Of a stretch of DNA of 64,000 bases, positions 1 through 8,398 are shown one piece after another (within the stretch, counting starts at the first letter, position 1; each line of letters starts with the position of its first letter). Source of the DNA: Streptosporangium sp040640155 (GTDB lineage: Bacteria > Actinomycetota > Actinomycetes > Streptosporangiales > Streptosporangiaceae); assembly GCF_040640155.1 (NCBI RefSeq), contig NZ_JBFABE010000030.1, positions 20,925 through 84,924 on the forward strand, read 5' to 3'. The notes under the pieces are model-generated. The model saw nothing but the letters and a program-made list of their open reading frames with translations, searched no databases and was not told the origin of the DNA. Both the position numbers and the translations under genes were made by a program.

Positions 1-2012
1 TCACCGGCGCCGGGCCCCTGGTCGGGGGCCGGGACCTCCCGGTCCGGGGTCGGGTCGCCGCCGGGCTCCGAGCCGCCGTCCTGGCCGGTCCCCGGTGACG
101 GGGAGGGGGCTCCCTGTCCCGCGCCGGAGCCGTAGTCGCCGTACGGGCTGGAGTAGCCGTAGCCGGACGGCTCCCCGAACTCCTTGACCGGCTTGCCCTT
201 CATCGCCTCGGTCATGAAGGCGCGCCAGATCTGCGCCGGGTAGGAGCCGCCGTACAGGGCGCTGCCGTTCACCGTCACGGGCTTGTTGTCGTCGCGGAAC
301 ATGTCGACGGCCACGGCGAGCTGCGGGGTGAACCCGGCGAACCACACGGCCGCCGACTCGTCGGTGGTGCCGGTCTTGCCCGCCACGGGACGGTCGGTCA
401 GGCGGGCGCCCGAACCGGTCCCGGCCTCGACGACCCGCCGGAGCGCGTAGGTGGCGTCGACGGCGGCCTGCTCGCCGAAGGCGCGCCTGCCCTTGGTGGA
501 GCTCCTGACGGTCCGGCCGTCCGCGTCGGTGATCGAACGGATCACGTGGGCCTCGCGGTGGACGCCCTCGGCGGCGAAGGCGGCGTACCCCGAGGCGTTC
601 TGCACCGCGCTCACCGAGGCCACGCCGAGCGGGAGCGTGGCGGCGCCCCGGTGCGGGGCGAGCTGCTCGGCGGGGATCCCGGCGTTCTGGGCGACCTTGA
701 CGACCTTGTCCAGGCCGACCCTCTGGCCCAGGTCGACGAACGCGGTGTTCACCGAGCTCTGCGTCGCCCTGACCAGGTTGACCTGGCCGTAGGAGTAGCC
801 GCCCGAGTTGGGGATGTCGGCGGAGGCGACCCGCAGCGGCGAGTTGCCGTTCACCAGGGTCTCCAGGCCGAAGCCGTTGTCGAGGGCCGCGGCCAGCGCG
901 TACGCCTTGAAGGTCGACCCGGCCTGCACCTTGGCCGAGAAGGAGTTGTCGAACTTGTTGGCGGCGTAGTCGCGGCCGCCGTAGAAGGCCGTGACCTCGC
1001 CGGTCGCGGGATCGACGGCGGCCAGGCCGGTGCGGACCTTGCGGGGGGTGCCCTCGGGCAGCACCGAGGTGACGGCGCGCTCGGCGGCGGCCATCAGGTT
1101 CTTGTCGAAGGTCGAGACGATCTTCAGTCCGCCCTGGTTGATCACCTCGTCGGTGTATCCCCTGCTCTTGAGCTCGGCCGTCACCTGGTCGAGCATGTAG
1201 CCCTCCTGCCCCCTGGGGTCGAAGATCGCCCGGGGTCTCGCCAGGACCGGGAAGGTCGCCGCGGCGGCCTGCTCGGAGGTGATCGCCCCGATGGCGGCCA
1301 TCGCGTCGATCACCGACCTCCAGCGCTCCCGGGCCGCGTACAGGTCGGCGCCTTCGGGGTCGGCGAACCTGGAGGGCTGCTGGATCACCGCGGCGAGATA
1401 GGCGCTCTCGGCCAGGTTCAGCCGGCCGAGGTCCTTGCGGAAGTAGGCCCCGGCCGCGGCGTGCACCCCGTCGGCGCCCCGGCCGAAGTAGATGGTGTTG
1501 AGGTACTGCTCCAGCACCCAGTCCTTGGACTTCGACCGGTCCACCTTCAGGGAGATCATGACCTCCTTGAGCTTCCTGACGATGGAACGTTCCTGGCTCA
1601 GGCCGCTGTAGTAGTTGCGGACCATCTGCTGGGTGATGGTGGAGCCGCCCTGGAGCTGCTGCCCGGTGACCGTGGACCACATCGCGCGGAAGGTGCCCTT
1701 GAGGGAGACGCCCTGGTCCTCGTAGAAGGAGCGGTTCTCCGCGGCGATGACCGCGTTGCGCAGGACCTGCGGCACCTTGTCCAGGGTCACGCTCCTGCGG
1801 TTGACGCCCTGGCGGGCCAGCACGGTCCTGCCGTCGCGGTAGTAGATCACCGACCCCTGGGCGGTGGCCTTGGGCTGTGTGCTGTCGGGGATGGGGGTCA
1901 TCGCCCAGACCACCCCGAGCAGGCCGAACGCCGAGACGACGGCAACGCCGAACAGGACGAGTGTGACCTTCAGGACCCTTCTCCTGGAAACGCTCGTCCG
2001 ACCCTTCACCAC
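1..2012 (-). CDS. Class A penicillin-binding protein (transglycosylase/transpeptidase), C-terminus cut by window edge
   Basis: Bifunctional peptidoglycan synthase: it polymerises lipid II and cross-links stem peptides outside the membrane. A short basic N-terminus precedes one membrane segment at about residues 13–38. The GT51 glycosyltransferase domain shows AENRSFYED (catalytic Glu92) and GGSTITQQMVRN. The transpeptidase domain shows STFK (Ser366), SVN (420–422) and KTGTT (Lys546). The tail is rich in Pro, Gly and Ser and is still open at base 1, so the stop lies outside the window. GTG at 2012 (or 2009) is chosen because a GGGGGG run lies 6–9 bases upstream. The family assignment is certain; the exact paralogue is not. 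Confidence 0.95.
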   Translation of the reverse strand, partial: MVKGRTSVSRRRVLKVTLVLFGVAVVSAFGLLGVVWAMTPIPDSTQPKATAQGSVIYYRDGRTVLARQGVNRRSVTLDKVPQVLRNAVIAAENRSFYEDQGVSLKGTFRAMWSTVTGQQLQGGSTITQQMVRNYYSGLSQERSIVRKLKEVMISLKVDRSKSKDWVLEQYLNTIYFGRGADGVHAAAGAYFRKDLGRLNLAESAYLAAVIQQPSRFADPEGADLYAARERWRSVIDAMAAIGAITSEQAAAATFPVLARPRAIFDPRGQEGYMLDQVTAELKSRGYTDEVINQGGLKIVSTFDKNLMAAAERAVTSVLPEGTPRKVRTGLAAVDPATGEVTAFYGGRDYAANKFDNSFSAKVQAGSTFKAYALAAALDNGFGLETLVNGNSPLRVASADIPNSGGYSYGQVNLVRATQSSVNTAFVDLGQRVGLDKVVKVAQNAGIPAEQLAPHRGAATLPLGVASVSAVQNASGYAAFAAEGVHREAHVIRSITDADGRTVRSSTKGRRAFGEQAAVDATYALRRVVEAGTGSGARLTDRPVAGKTGTTDESAAVWFAGFTPQLAVAVDMFRDDNKPVTVNGSALYGGSYPAQIWRAFMTEAMKGKPVKEFGEPSGYGYSSPYGDYGSGAGQGAPSPSPGTGQDGGSEPGGDPTPDREVPAPDQGPGAG

Positions 2013-2117
2013 GCGTGACCCCCCGATAGGACCCGTCGCACACCCCGTACGACCTGCAAGGACCGCTAAGGGTAAACGATGGATAACGGTGTCTGGCCCC
2101 TGCTTGGCATGGTACGG

Positions 2118-2597
2118 CTAGCCCCTCGCCTTGCGGGGGACATCGGCCACCAAAGGCAGAACACGGTATGGCACGGGAGTGTCCAAGGCGATCACCGACG
2201 ACGTCCTGACCACGCCGTGGACGTCGACGATCAGGTCGATCACCCGCTGCAGGTCGGCGTTGCTGCGCGCCACCACGCGGCAGTGCATGTCGTCGCCGCC
2301 GGTGATGGTGTGCACCTCCAGCACCTCGGGAATGGCCGCGAGCTGGTCGGAGACCGGGTCGTGGCCGCTGACCTGGCGGATCTGCAGGGTCACGAACGCG
2401 GTCACGTCGTAGCCGAGCGCCGCCGGGGCGACGTCCGGCCCGAACCCGGTGATCACCCCGCGGGCCGACAGCCGGTCCAGCCGGGCCTGGACGGTCCCCC
2501 TGGCCACCCCCAGCCGCCGCGAGCACTCCAGCACGCCCAGGCGCGGCTCGGCCGCGAGCAGGGTGATGAGCCGCGCGTCGAGCTCGTCGATCGTCAT
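2118..2597 (-). CDS. Lrp/AsnC-family transcriptional regulator
   Basis: 159 residues, the usual length of a single Lrp/AsnC protein. An N-terminal winged helix-turn-helix (about residues 4–60, including SRRLGVARGTVQARLDRL) is followed by an alpha/beta ligand-binding RAM/AsnC domain (about 65–150, with the glycine turn HTITGGDDMHCRVV). It is divergent from the 4-hydroxyphenylpyruvate dioxygenase gene about 100 bases away. That arrangement is familiar in actinomycetes and suggests control of tyrosine breakdown by an aromatic amino acid or keto acid. The ligand is inference. Confidence 0.93.
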   Translation of the reverse strand: MTIDELDARLITLLAAEPRLGVLECSRRLGVARGTVQARLDRLSARGVITGFGPDVAPAALGYDVTAFVTLQIRQVSGHDPVSDQLAAIPEVLEVHTITGGDDMHCRVVARSNADLQRVIDLIVDVHGVVRTSSVIALDTPVPYRVLPLVADVPRKARG

Positions 2598-2699
2598 GAT
2601 GTACAGGCGCTCCGGGATGACCGATGGGTAACTGGGCAGATTGTATAGAATTTCAAGTCACTCTTGCACAGACAGCCCAGTAAAACAGACAGTATGGGC

Positions 2700-3809
2700 A
2701 TGAGCGACATCTTCCCCGTGAACGGCATGGATGCCGTGGTCTTCGCCGTGGGCAACGCCAAGCAGGCCGCCCACTACTACTCCAGCGCGTTCGGCATGCG
2801 GCTCGTGGCCTACCGCGGCCCCGAGAACGGCAGCCGCGACGAGGTGTCCTACGTGCTCACCTCGGGTTCGGCGCGGTTCGAGTTCCGGGGCGCGGTGCGC
2901 CCGGGTACCGGCGTCTCCCGGCACGTGGCCGAGCACGGCGACGGTGTGATCGACCTCGCCATCGACGTCCCCGACGTGGAGCGGGCCTACGCGCACGCGC
3001 TCGCCCAGGGCGCCAGGGGCCTGGCGGAGCCGTACGTCATGGAGGACGAGCACGGCAAGGTCGTGGTCGCGGCGATCGCCACCTACGGCGAGACCCGGCA
3101 CTCGCTGATCGACAGGTCCAACTACAGCGGCCCCTACCTGCCCGGCTTCGTGGCCGCCGAGCCCCTGGTGGCGCCCCCGGCCGTCCGCAACGGCCGGCTG
3201 TTCCAGGCGGTCGACCACTGCGTCGGCAACGTGGAACTCGGCAAGATGGACGAGTGGGTGGAGTTCTACCGGCGCGTCATGGGCTTCACCAACATGGCGG
3301 AGTTCATCGGCGACGACATCGCCACCGAGTACTCGGCGCTGATGTCCAAGGTCGTCGCGGACGGCACCCGCAAGGTCAAGTTCCCGCTCAACGAGCCGGC
3401 CATCTCCAAGAAGAAGTCGCAGATCGACGAGTACCTGGAGTTCTACGGCGGCCCCGGCGTGCAGCACATCGCGCTGGCCACCAACGACATCCTGACCACC
3501 GTCGACCACATGCGCGCGGCCGGCGTCGCCTTCCTGGACACGCCCGCCTCCTACTACGACGACCCCGAGCTGCGCGCCCGCATCGGCGAGGTCCGCGCCC
3601 CGATCGAGGAGCTCAAGAAGCGCGGCATCCTGGTCGACCGGGACGAGGACGGCTACCTGCTGCAGATCTTCACCAAGCCGGTCCAGGACCGCCCGACCGT
3701 GTTCTTCGAGCTGATCGAGCGGCACGGCTCGCTCGGCTTCGGCAAGGGCAACTTCAAGGCGCTCTTCGAGGCCATCGAGCGCGAGCAGGACCTGCGCGGC
3801 AACCTCTGA
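2700..3809 (+). CDS. hpd: 4-hydroxyphenylpyruvate dioxygenase
   Basis: Converts 4-hydroxyphenylpyruvate to homogentisate in tyrosine catabolism; a non-haem Fe(II) enzyme of the vicinal oxygen chelate fold. The protein starts with the conserved FPVNGMDAVVFAVGNAKQAA and carries the iron ligands expected in the C-terminal half: VDHCVGNV, GVQHIALAT and FFELIERHG. Length of 369 residues is normal for bacterial HPPD. ATG at 2694 is in frame and only two codons upstream. Neither start has a clear ribosome binding site, so a leaderless or near-leaderless mRNA is possible. Confidence 0.97.
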   Translation: MSDIFPVNGMDAVVFAVGNAKQAAHYYSSAFGMRLVAYRGPENGSRDEVSYVLTSGSARFEFRGAVRPGTGVSRHVAEHGDGVIDLAIDVPDVERAYAHALAQGARGLAEPYVMEDEHGKVVVAAIATYGETRHSLIDRSNYSGPYLPGFVAAEPLVAPPAVRNGRLFQAVDHCVGNVELGKMDEWVEFYRRVMGFTNMAEFIGDDIATEYSALMSKVVADGTRKVKFPLNEPAISKKKSQIDEYLEFYGGPGVQHIALATNDILTTVDHMRAAGVAFLDTPASYYDDPELRARIGEVRAPIEELKKRGILVDRDEDGYLLQIFTKPVQDRPTVFFELIERHGSLGFGKGNFKALFEAIEREQDLRGNL

Positions 3810-3865
3810 CCGCCCCGCCCCGCCCCGCCCCGCCCCGTCCCCGCACGGGCGGCCACCGGACGAAC

Positions 3866-3891
3866 CGCCCCGGGTAACGCCTCCCGGGGCG
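3866..3891 (+). terminator. Hairpin after hpd
   Basis: Perfect 9-bp stem (CGCCCCGGG / CCCGGGGCG) with an 8-base loop, 57 bases after the hpd stop. There is no U-tract, which is usual for actinobacterial terminators. Confidence 0.6.
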
Positions 3892-4060
3892 AACCGGTAC
3901 CCGTCCTTGGCTTTGCCGTGGCGCCCTCGGGGCGATCAATCCGGAACGGGACCGGCACCCTCACCGCACGACCGGACACGACCCAGAACGAACGGGCGCA
4001 ACCGGACACGAACAGGTACGAACGGCCACGAACGGGGACCGGGTCCCCTCTCCGGCCTCA

Positions 4061-4086
4061 CGCCCGCCGGGAACCACCGGCGGGCG
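4061..4086. terminator. Second intergenic hairpin
   Basis: Perfect 10-bp stem (CGCCCGCCGG / CCGGCGGGCG) with a 6-base loop. It sits far from both flanking genes and could be a second terminator or a small-RNA end. Confidence 0.45.
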
Positions 4087-4213
4087 TTCGCGCCCGGACG
4101 CCCGAGTGATCTTCGCCACCCGTGGCCGTACCGATAGTCCCGGCTTTCGTACTTTGTCGGTCGCGCGGGAGGCCCGGCGCCGATCCCGGCGCCCGGACGC
4201 CCGCCGCGGACGC

Positions 4214-4242
4214 CTGACCTGCGCGGGCCGGTCGCGTAGGGT
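4214..4242 (+). promoter_or_regulatory. Predicted promoter of the M1-family peptidase gene
   Basis: −35 CTGACC (4214–4219) and −10 TAGGGT (4237–4242) with a 17-base spacer. The predicted start near 4249 gives a leader of about 40 bases. Confidence 0.5.
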
Positions 4243-4288
4243 GCCATCACTGGCTCGGCCGTACGGGCCGGGGAAGGGGGCTTGAGGT

Positions 4289-5764
4289 ATGGCGTCCAAG
4301 CGGCCGGCCACCACGGCGACCACCGCTCTTCTCGGCGTGCTCGGGATCGTCGGCACGGTCGCCTGCTCGGCGTCGAGCGGGGAGAGCGCCGCCGGCACGA
4401 CCCCCGCCTCGGCCCCCGTGTCGGTCTCGGCCCCGATCTCCGCCGCGGAACGCGAGTCCGGGCCCGGCGCCCCCGGGATCGGCGACCCCGACTTCCCCAC
4501 CGACGGCAACGGCGGCTACGACGTGGGCCGCTACCGGCTCAGGCTCGACTACGAGCCCTCCTCCCGGCACCTGTCGGGGACGGCCAGGATCGAGGCGCGG
4601 GCCACCCAGCCCCTGACCGGCTTCAACCTCGACCTGTCGGGGTTCACCGTCCGCCGGGTCACCGTCGACGGCAGGCCCGCCAGGTTCGACCGGAGCGGGA
4701 CCGAGCTCACCGTCACCCCGGCCACCCCCGTCCGGAACGGCGCGTCCTTCGCCGTCGAGGTCACCTACGCCGGGGAGCCCAAGCCGGTCCGCGGCTCCTC
4801 CAACCTGGGCACGTACGGATTCATCCCGACCCGCGACGGCGCGTTCGTCACCTGTCAGCCGAACGGCGCCAAGACCTGGTTCCCGGGCAACGACCACCCG
4901 TCGGACAAGGCGCGCTACGACTTCTCGATCACCGTCCCGGCCGGCCTGACCGCGCTGGCCAACGGCGAGCTGGTCGGCACGCCCAGGACCACGAACGGCC
5001 GGACGACCTTCCAGTGGCGGGAGAACCACCCGATGGCCAGCTACCTGGCCACCATGACGCTGGGCAGGTTCGAGATGCGCCAGGGCAGGACGCCGGGGGG
5101 CCTGAAGAACCTGGCCGCCGTCGATCCCAAGTACCGCGGCGAGCTCCAGCACCTCTACGACACCTCGGGCAGGGTCACCGACCACTGGAGCACGCTGTTC
5201 GGCCCCTACCCCTTCTCCTCCACCGGCGGCGTGGTCGACGACTTCCCCGCCGGCTACGCCCTGGAGAACCAGACCAAGCCCATGTACGGCGGGTTCGCGC
5301 CGGACGACTCGATCATCGCCCACGAGCTGGCCCACCAGTGGTTCGGCGACAGCCTCAGTATCAAGCGCTGGCGGGACCTCTGGCTCAACGAGGGCTTCGC
5401 CACCTACGCCGAGTGGCTCTGGTCGGAGCACGAGGGCCGGGCCACCGCCGAGCAGCTCTTCCGCAGGAACCACTCGGCCGCCGCCGACGACCCGATCTGG
5501 AGCTACGCCCCGGGCAGGGCCAGGGCCGACGACCTGTTCAACAACTCCGTCTACACCCGGGGCGGCATGACGCTCCACGCGCTCAGGCAGCGCATCGGCG
5601 ACCCGGCGTTCTTCAGGCTCCTGCGGGAGTGGGCCGCCGAGCACCGCTACGGCAACGTCACCACCCCGCAGTTCATCGCCCTGGCCGAGAGGATCTCCGG
5701 CAGGGACCTCGACGCCCTCTTCGACGCCTGGCTGTTCACCCCCAGGAAGCCCACCGCCTGGTGA
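4289..5764 (+). CDS. M1-family zinc metallopeptidase, lipoprotein
   Basis: Aminopeptidase-type metalloprotease. The N-terminus is a lipoprotein signal: hydrophobic residues ending in the lipobox VAC, then a Ser/Ala-rich linker. Zinc motif HELAHQWFG is at residues 345–353, and the third ligand lies in WLNEGFATYAEW (Glu368). The exopeptidase motif of the family is seen in a modified form around YALENQTKP. At 491 residues it has the N-terminal beta domain and thermolysin-like domain but lacks the large C-terminal helical domain of PepN. It probably acts on the cell surface on peptides. Confidence 0.93.
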   Translation: MASKRPATTATTALLGVLGIVGTVACSASSGESAAGTTPASAPVSVSAPISAAERESGPGAPGIGDPDFPTDGNGGYDVGRYRLRLDYEPSSRHLSGTARIEARATQPLTGFNLDLSGFTVRRVTVDGRPARFDRSGTELTVTPATPVRNGASFAVEVTYAGEPKPVRGSSNLGTYGFIPTRDGAFVTCQPNGAKTWFPGNDHPSDKARYDFSITVPAGLTALANGELVGTPRTTNGRTTFQWRENHPMASYLATMTLGRFEMRQGRTPGGLKNLAAVDPKYRGELQHLYDTSGRVTDHWSTLFGPYPFSSTGGVVDDFPAGYALENQTKPMYGGFAPDDSIIAHELAHQWFGDSLSIKRWRDLWLNEGFATYAEWLWSEHEGRATAEQLFRRNHSAAADDPIWSYAPGRARADDLFNNSVYTRGGMTLHALRQRIGDPAFFRLLREWAAEHRYGNVTTPQFIALAERISGRDLDALFDAWLFTPRKPTAW

Positions 5765-5825
5765 CGCTCCTCCCGGGGTCCTCCCCGCGCGCCGGCCGTC
5801 CGGCACGCGCGGATTCCCCGGCCCG

Positions 5826-6386
5826 TCAGCCTCCCCCGCCCTTCGGCGTCCCGTCACGGCCCGATGACGTGGCCCCGGCACCGGGCCCGGCCACGGTCCC
5901 GTGGCGCCGCCGGGGGGCGACCCTGCCCCACGGTTTCACCACGGAGACGACCACCATCAGCGCCAGCGTGCCCACCATGACCACCGAGCCCCTCAGCAGG
6001 TCGTCACGGACGGCCGAGTAGGCCGGGTCGAGCAGCTCGGCCCGGCGGATCGCCTCGACCACCCAGCCGCCCAGCCACACCGGCGCGAAGACCATCAGGG
6101 CCAGGGTGAGCAGCAGCTTCACCAGCACCCACCGGTACCGCACCAGACCCCACTTCGTCTTCAGCCCCAGCAGCACGCCGGTGACCAGCGAACCGAGGGC
6201 GAGCAGGATCAGCACCCACCGGTCGAGCAGGTGGGCGATCTCGTGGACGGGGACCCGCAGCTCGGGTACGGACAGGGCGAAGAGGTTCAGGGCGAGCTGG
6301 GTGAGGCCGACGCCCAGCCATCCGACCGAGGTGGTGTAGTGGAGGATGTCGAGGATCTGCTTGCCACGTCTCGTCACGCGCTTCAT
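5826..6386 (-). CDS. Four-helix integral membrane protein of unknown function
   Basis: 186 residues with four predicted membrane segments (about residues 17–38, 52–73, 84–108 and 139–162) and a basic, Pro/Gly-rich cytoplasmic tail. The opening HYTTSVGWLGVGL resembles uncharacterised DUF2269-like membrane proteins; that assignment is tentative. It is divergent from the two-component system at 6495. ATG at 6386 is the first start after a non-coding stretch; the frame remains open upstream but loses protein-like composition there. Confidence 0.8.
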   Translation of the reverse strand: MKRVTRRGKQILDILHYTTSVGWLGVGLTQLALNLFALSVPELRVPVHEIAHLLDRWVLILLALGSLVTGVLLGLKTKWGLVRYRWVLVKLLLTLALMVFAPVWLGGWVVEAIRRAELLDPAYSAVRDDLLRGSVVMVGTLALMVVVSVVKPWGRVAPRRRHGTVAGPGAGATSSGRDGTPKGGGG

Positions 6387-6482
6387 GCCCCAACGGTCGC
6401 GGCCCGTGGCGGTCGGCGGGAATCCCGCTGGAGGCGTGCCGGAGGTATAGCCAGCCATATGGGCAGGCGCCGCCCGCGGCCG

Positions 6483-6494
6483 TACCCTGCCAGG
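6483..6494 (+). promoter_or_regulatory. Leaderless-type −10 box of the histidine kinase gene
   Basis: TACCCT at 6483–6488 lies six bases before the ATG at 6495, placing the expected transcript start at the start codon. Confidence 0.4.
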
Positions 6495-7676
6495 ATGTCC
6501 ACCCCGTGGGAAGCGATGGCGAGCGGCCCGCAGCGGTTCCTGCTCTCCCTCTGGCCGCTGCGCTGCCTGGCCTACCTGGCGTCGGGAGCGGTGACGGGCG
6601 CGGTCGCCCTGGTGGTCGTCGTGGTGCTCGGCACGTCCGGGGTGCTGCTCAGCGTCGTGGTCGCGGGGATCGCGATCCTCGCGGCCCTCGCCCGGCTGAC
6701 CGGGCCCTACGCCGCCCTGGAGCGGGCGCGGCTGAGGCTGGTGGACGCGCGCTGGGCGCCGCCGCCGGACCGGTGGCGGGTGCTGGGGTACGGCCTGCTC
6801 GCCGCGACCGTGCTGTGGCCCGTCGAGCTGGCCGTGTCCGTCGCGACGGTGCTGCTGACGTCGAGCACTCTGTTCGGCCCGGCCGTGGTGCTCCTCCTGC
6901 CGCCGGCCGCCGTGCCCGCCGGGCTGCGGCTCGGCGAGTGGATCTGGCTCACGCCGCCGATCGGCGTCGTGGTGACGATCGGATCGGCGTACGTGCTGGC
7001 CGCGGTGGCCGGAGCGCGCGCCGCGATCGCCCGCCGGTTCCTCACGACCGGCGGCACCGGCCGGCTCGTCGAGATCCAGCGTTCGCGCAGCAGGCTGGTC
7101 GAGGGGTTCGAGACCGAACGCCGCAGGATCGAGCGGGACCTGCACGACGGCGTGCAGCAGAGCCTGCTCGCCCTGTCGATGCGCCTGGGCCTCCTGCGGA
7201 TGCGCCTGGGCGACGACGCGGAGGTCGGCGCCCTCCACGAGGAGTCCCGGCGGGCGCTGCGGCAGCTTCGCGAGGTGGTGCAGGGCATCCACCCGCACGT
7301 GCTGACCGACCGCGGCATCGGCGCGGCCGTCGACGAACTGGCCGCGCAGTCGCCGCTCCCGCTGCGCGTGAGGGTACGGCTGCCCGGCCGCCTGCCGGCC
7401 GCCGTGGAGGGCGCCGTGTACTTCACGGTGAGCGAGGCCCTCTCGAACGCCGCCAAGCACAGCGGCGCGCGTGAGGTGGAGGTGACGGTCGGGCTGGTCA
7501 GGGGGCTGCTCGAGGTGACGATCACCGACGACGGGCGGGGCGGGGCCGCCGCCGGGCACGGAACCGGGTTGCAGGGTCTGGCGGACCGGGCCGACGCGCT
7601 GGGCGGGCGGCTGCTCGTCGCCAGCCCCGCCGGCGGCCCCACCACGCTCCGTCTGGAGATCCCGTGCGGATCGTGA
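6495..7676 (+). CDS. Membrane sensor histidine kinase (NarL/HisKA_3 type)
   Basis: 393 residues. The N-terminal half holds about four membrane segments (residues about 25–75 and 100–180). The dimerisation domain starts at about residue 205 with ERRRIERDLHDGVQQSLLAL, where His is the phosphoacceptor. The ATP-binding domain shows EALSNAAKHSGA (N box) and DDGRGG plus GTGLQGLADRADALGG (G boxes). The gene overlaps the downstream response regulator by 13 bases, so the two form one co-translated two-component system. The signal is unknown. Confidence 0.95.
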   Translation: MSTPWEAMASGPQRFLLSLWPLRCLAYLASGAVTGAVALVVVVVLGTSGVLLSVVVAGIAILAALARLTGPYAALERARLRLVDARWAPPPDRWRVLGYGLLAATVLWPVELAVSVATVLLTSSTLFGPAVVLLLPPAAVPAGLRLGEWIWLTPPIGVVVTIGSAYVLAAVAGARAAIARRFLTTGGTGRLVEIQRSRSRLVEGFETERRRIERDLHDGVQQSLLALSMRLGLLRMRLGDDAEVGALHEESRRALRQLREVVQGIHPHVLTDRGIGAAVDELAAQSPLPLRVRVRLPGRLPAAVEGAVYFTVSEALSNAAKHSGAREVEVTVGLVRGLLEVTITDDGRGGAAAGHGTGLQGLADRADALGGRLLVASPAGGPTTLRLEIPCGS

Positions 7677-8323
7677 TCGCCGAGGACTCCGTGCTGCTGC
7701 GCGAGGGGCTCGCGCAGCTTCTGTCCCTGTCGGGCCACGTCGTGGTCGCCCAGGTCGGCGAGGTGCCCGCCCTGCTGGAGGCGGTGGAGGCGCACGAGCC
7801 CGACCTGGTCGTCACCGACGTGCGCATGCCGCCCGACCAGCGTGACGAGGGGCTGCGCGCGGCGATCCGCCTGCGGCGGGAGCGGCCGGGCCTGCCGATC
7901 CTCGTGCTCAGCCAGTACGTGGCCCAGGAGTACGCGGCCGAGCTGCTCCGTTCGCACGCCGCAGCGATCGGCTACCTGCTGAAGGAGCGGGTGGCCGACA
8001 CCGCCGAGTTCCTGGCGGCGGTGGAGCAGGTCGCCTCCGGAGGCGTCGTCGTCGATCACGAGGTGGTGCGCCGCCTGCTGAGCCGGAACCGCTCTCCGCT
8101 CGCCCGCCTCACCCCGCGCGAGCTCGACGTGCTCCAGCACATGGCGGAGGGCTTCTCGAACGCGGCCATCGCCAGGACGCTGGGCGTCACCGAGGTGGCC
8201 GTGTCGAAACACATCGGGAGCCTGTTCGGCAAGCTCGGCCTGCAGCCCGCCGCCGACGACAACCGCCGCGTCCTGGCCGTGCTCGCCTACCTGCGGGCCA
8301 CCCCGGGGGCGTCAGGACACTGA
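7664..8323 (+). CDS. LuxR/NarL-family response regulator
   Basis: 219 residues. The receiver domain has the acidic pair at EDS, the phosphorylated Asp in VVTDVRMPP and the conserved Lys in YLLKERV. The C-terminal LuxR-type helix-turn-helix begins at LTPRELDVLQHMAEGFSNAA and includes VAVSKHIGSLFGKLGL. GTG at 7664 lies inside the kinase gene, which indicates translational coupling and a cognate partnership. Confidence 0.96.
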   Translation: MRIVIAEDSVLLREGLAQLLSLSGHVVVAQVGEVPALLEAVEAHEPDLVVTDVRMPPDQRDEGLRAAIRLRRERPGLPILVLSQYVAQEYAAELLRSHAAAIGYLLKERVADTAEFLAAVEQVASGGVVVDHEVVRRLLSRNRSPLARLTPRELDVLQHMAEGFSNAAIARTLGVTEVAVSKHIGSLFGKLGLQPAADDNRRVLAVLAYLRATPGASGH

Positions 8324-8324
8324 C

Positions 8325-8398
8325 GGCGGCGGGGACGGCGGGGAACGCGGGCGGAAGGGCGGCGCGTCGGGGGCGGGGCCGCTGCCGTCCCCGCCGCC
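8325..8398. terminator. Long-loop hairpin between convergent genes
   Basis: A perfect 15-bp inverted repeat (8325–8339 with 8384–8398) starts just after the response-regulator stop and ends just before the threonine ammonia-lyase stop. The 44-base loop is long for a simple terminator, but the position fits a bidirectional terminator. Confidence 0.5.

Larger units (their letters stand above)
3810..4288. other. Intergenic region with two hairpins, a CGAACGG-rich stretch and a promoter
   Basis: No open frame here looks coding. A run of CCGCCCC units follows the hpd stop. Hairpins lie at 3866–3891 and 4061–4086. Between them, about 3976–4036, the motif ACGAACRG or ACGAACGG recurs at irregular spacing. 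A promoter-like pair at 4214–4242 belongs to the downstream peptidase. Confidence 0.6.

Noticed and set aside
546..2018. Long plus-strand open frame opposite the penicillin-binding protein
   Set aside because: It is a shadow of the minus-strand gene; the motifs of the penicillin-binding protein are on the minus strand and the plus-strand product is Gly/Ala/Arg-rich with no family match.
2664..2699. Earlier TTG start for hpd at 2664
   Set aside because: It adds residues not seen in the family and has no ribosome binding site; the protein is conserved from FPVNGMDAVV onward.
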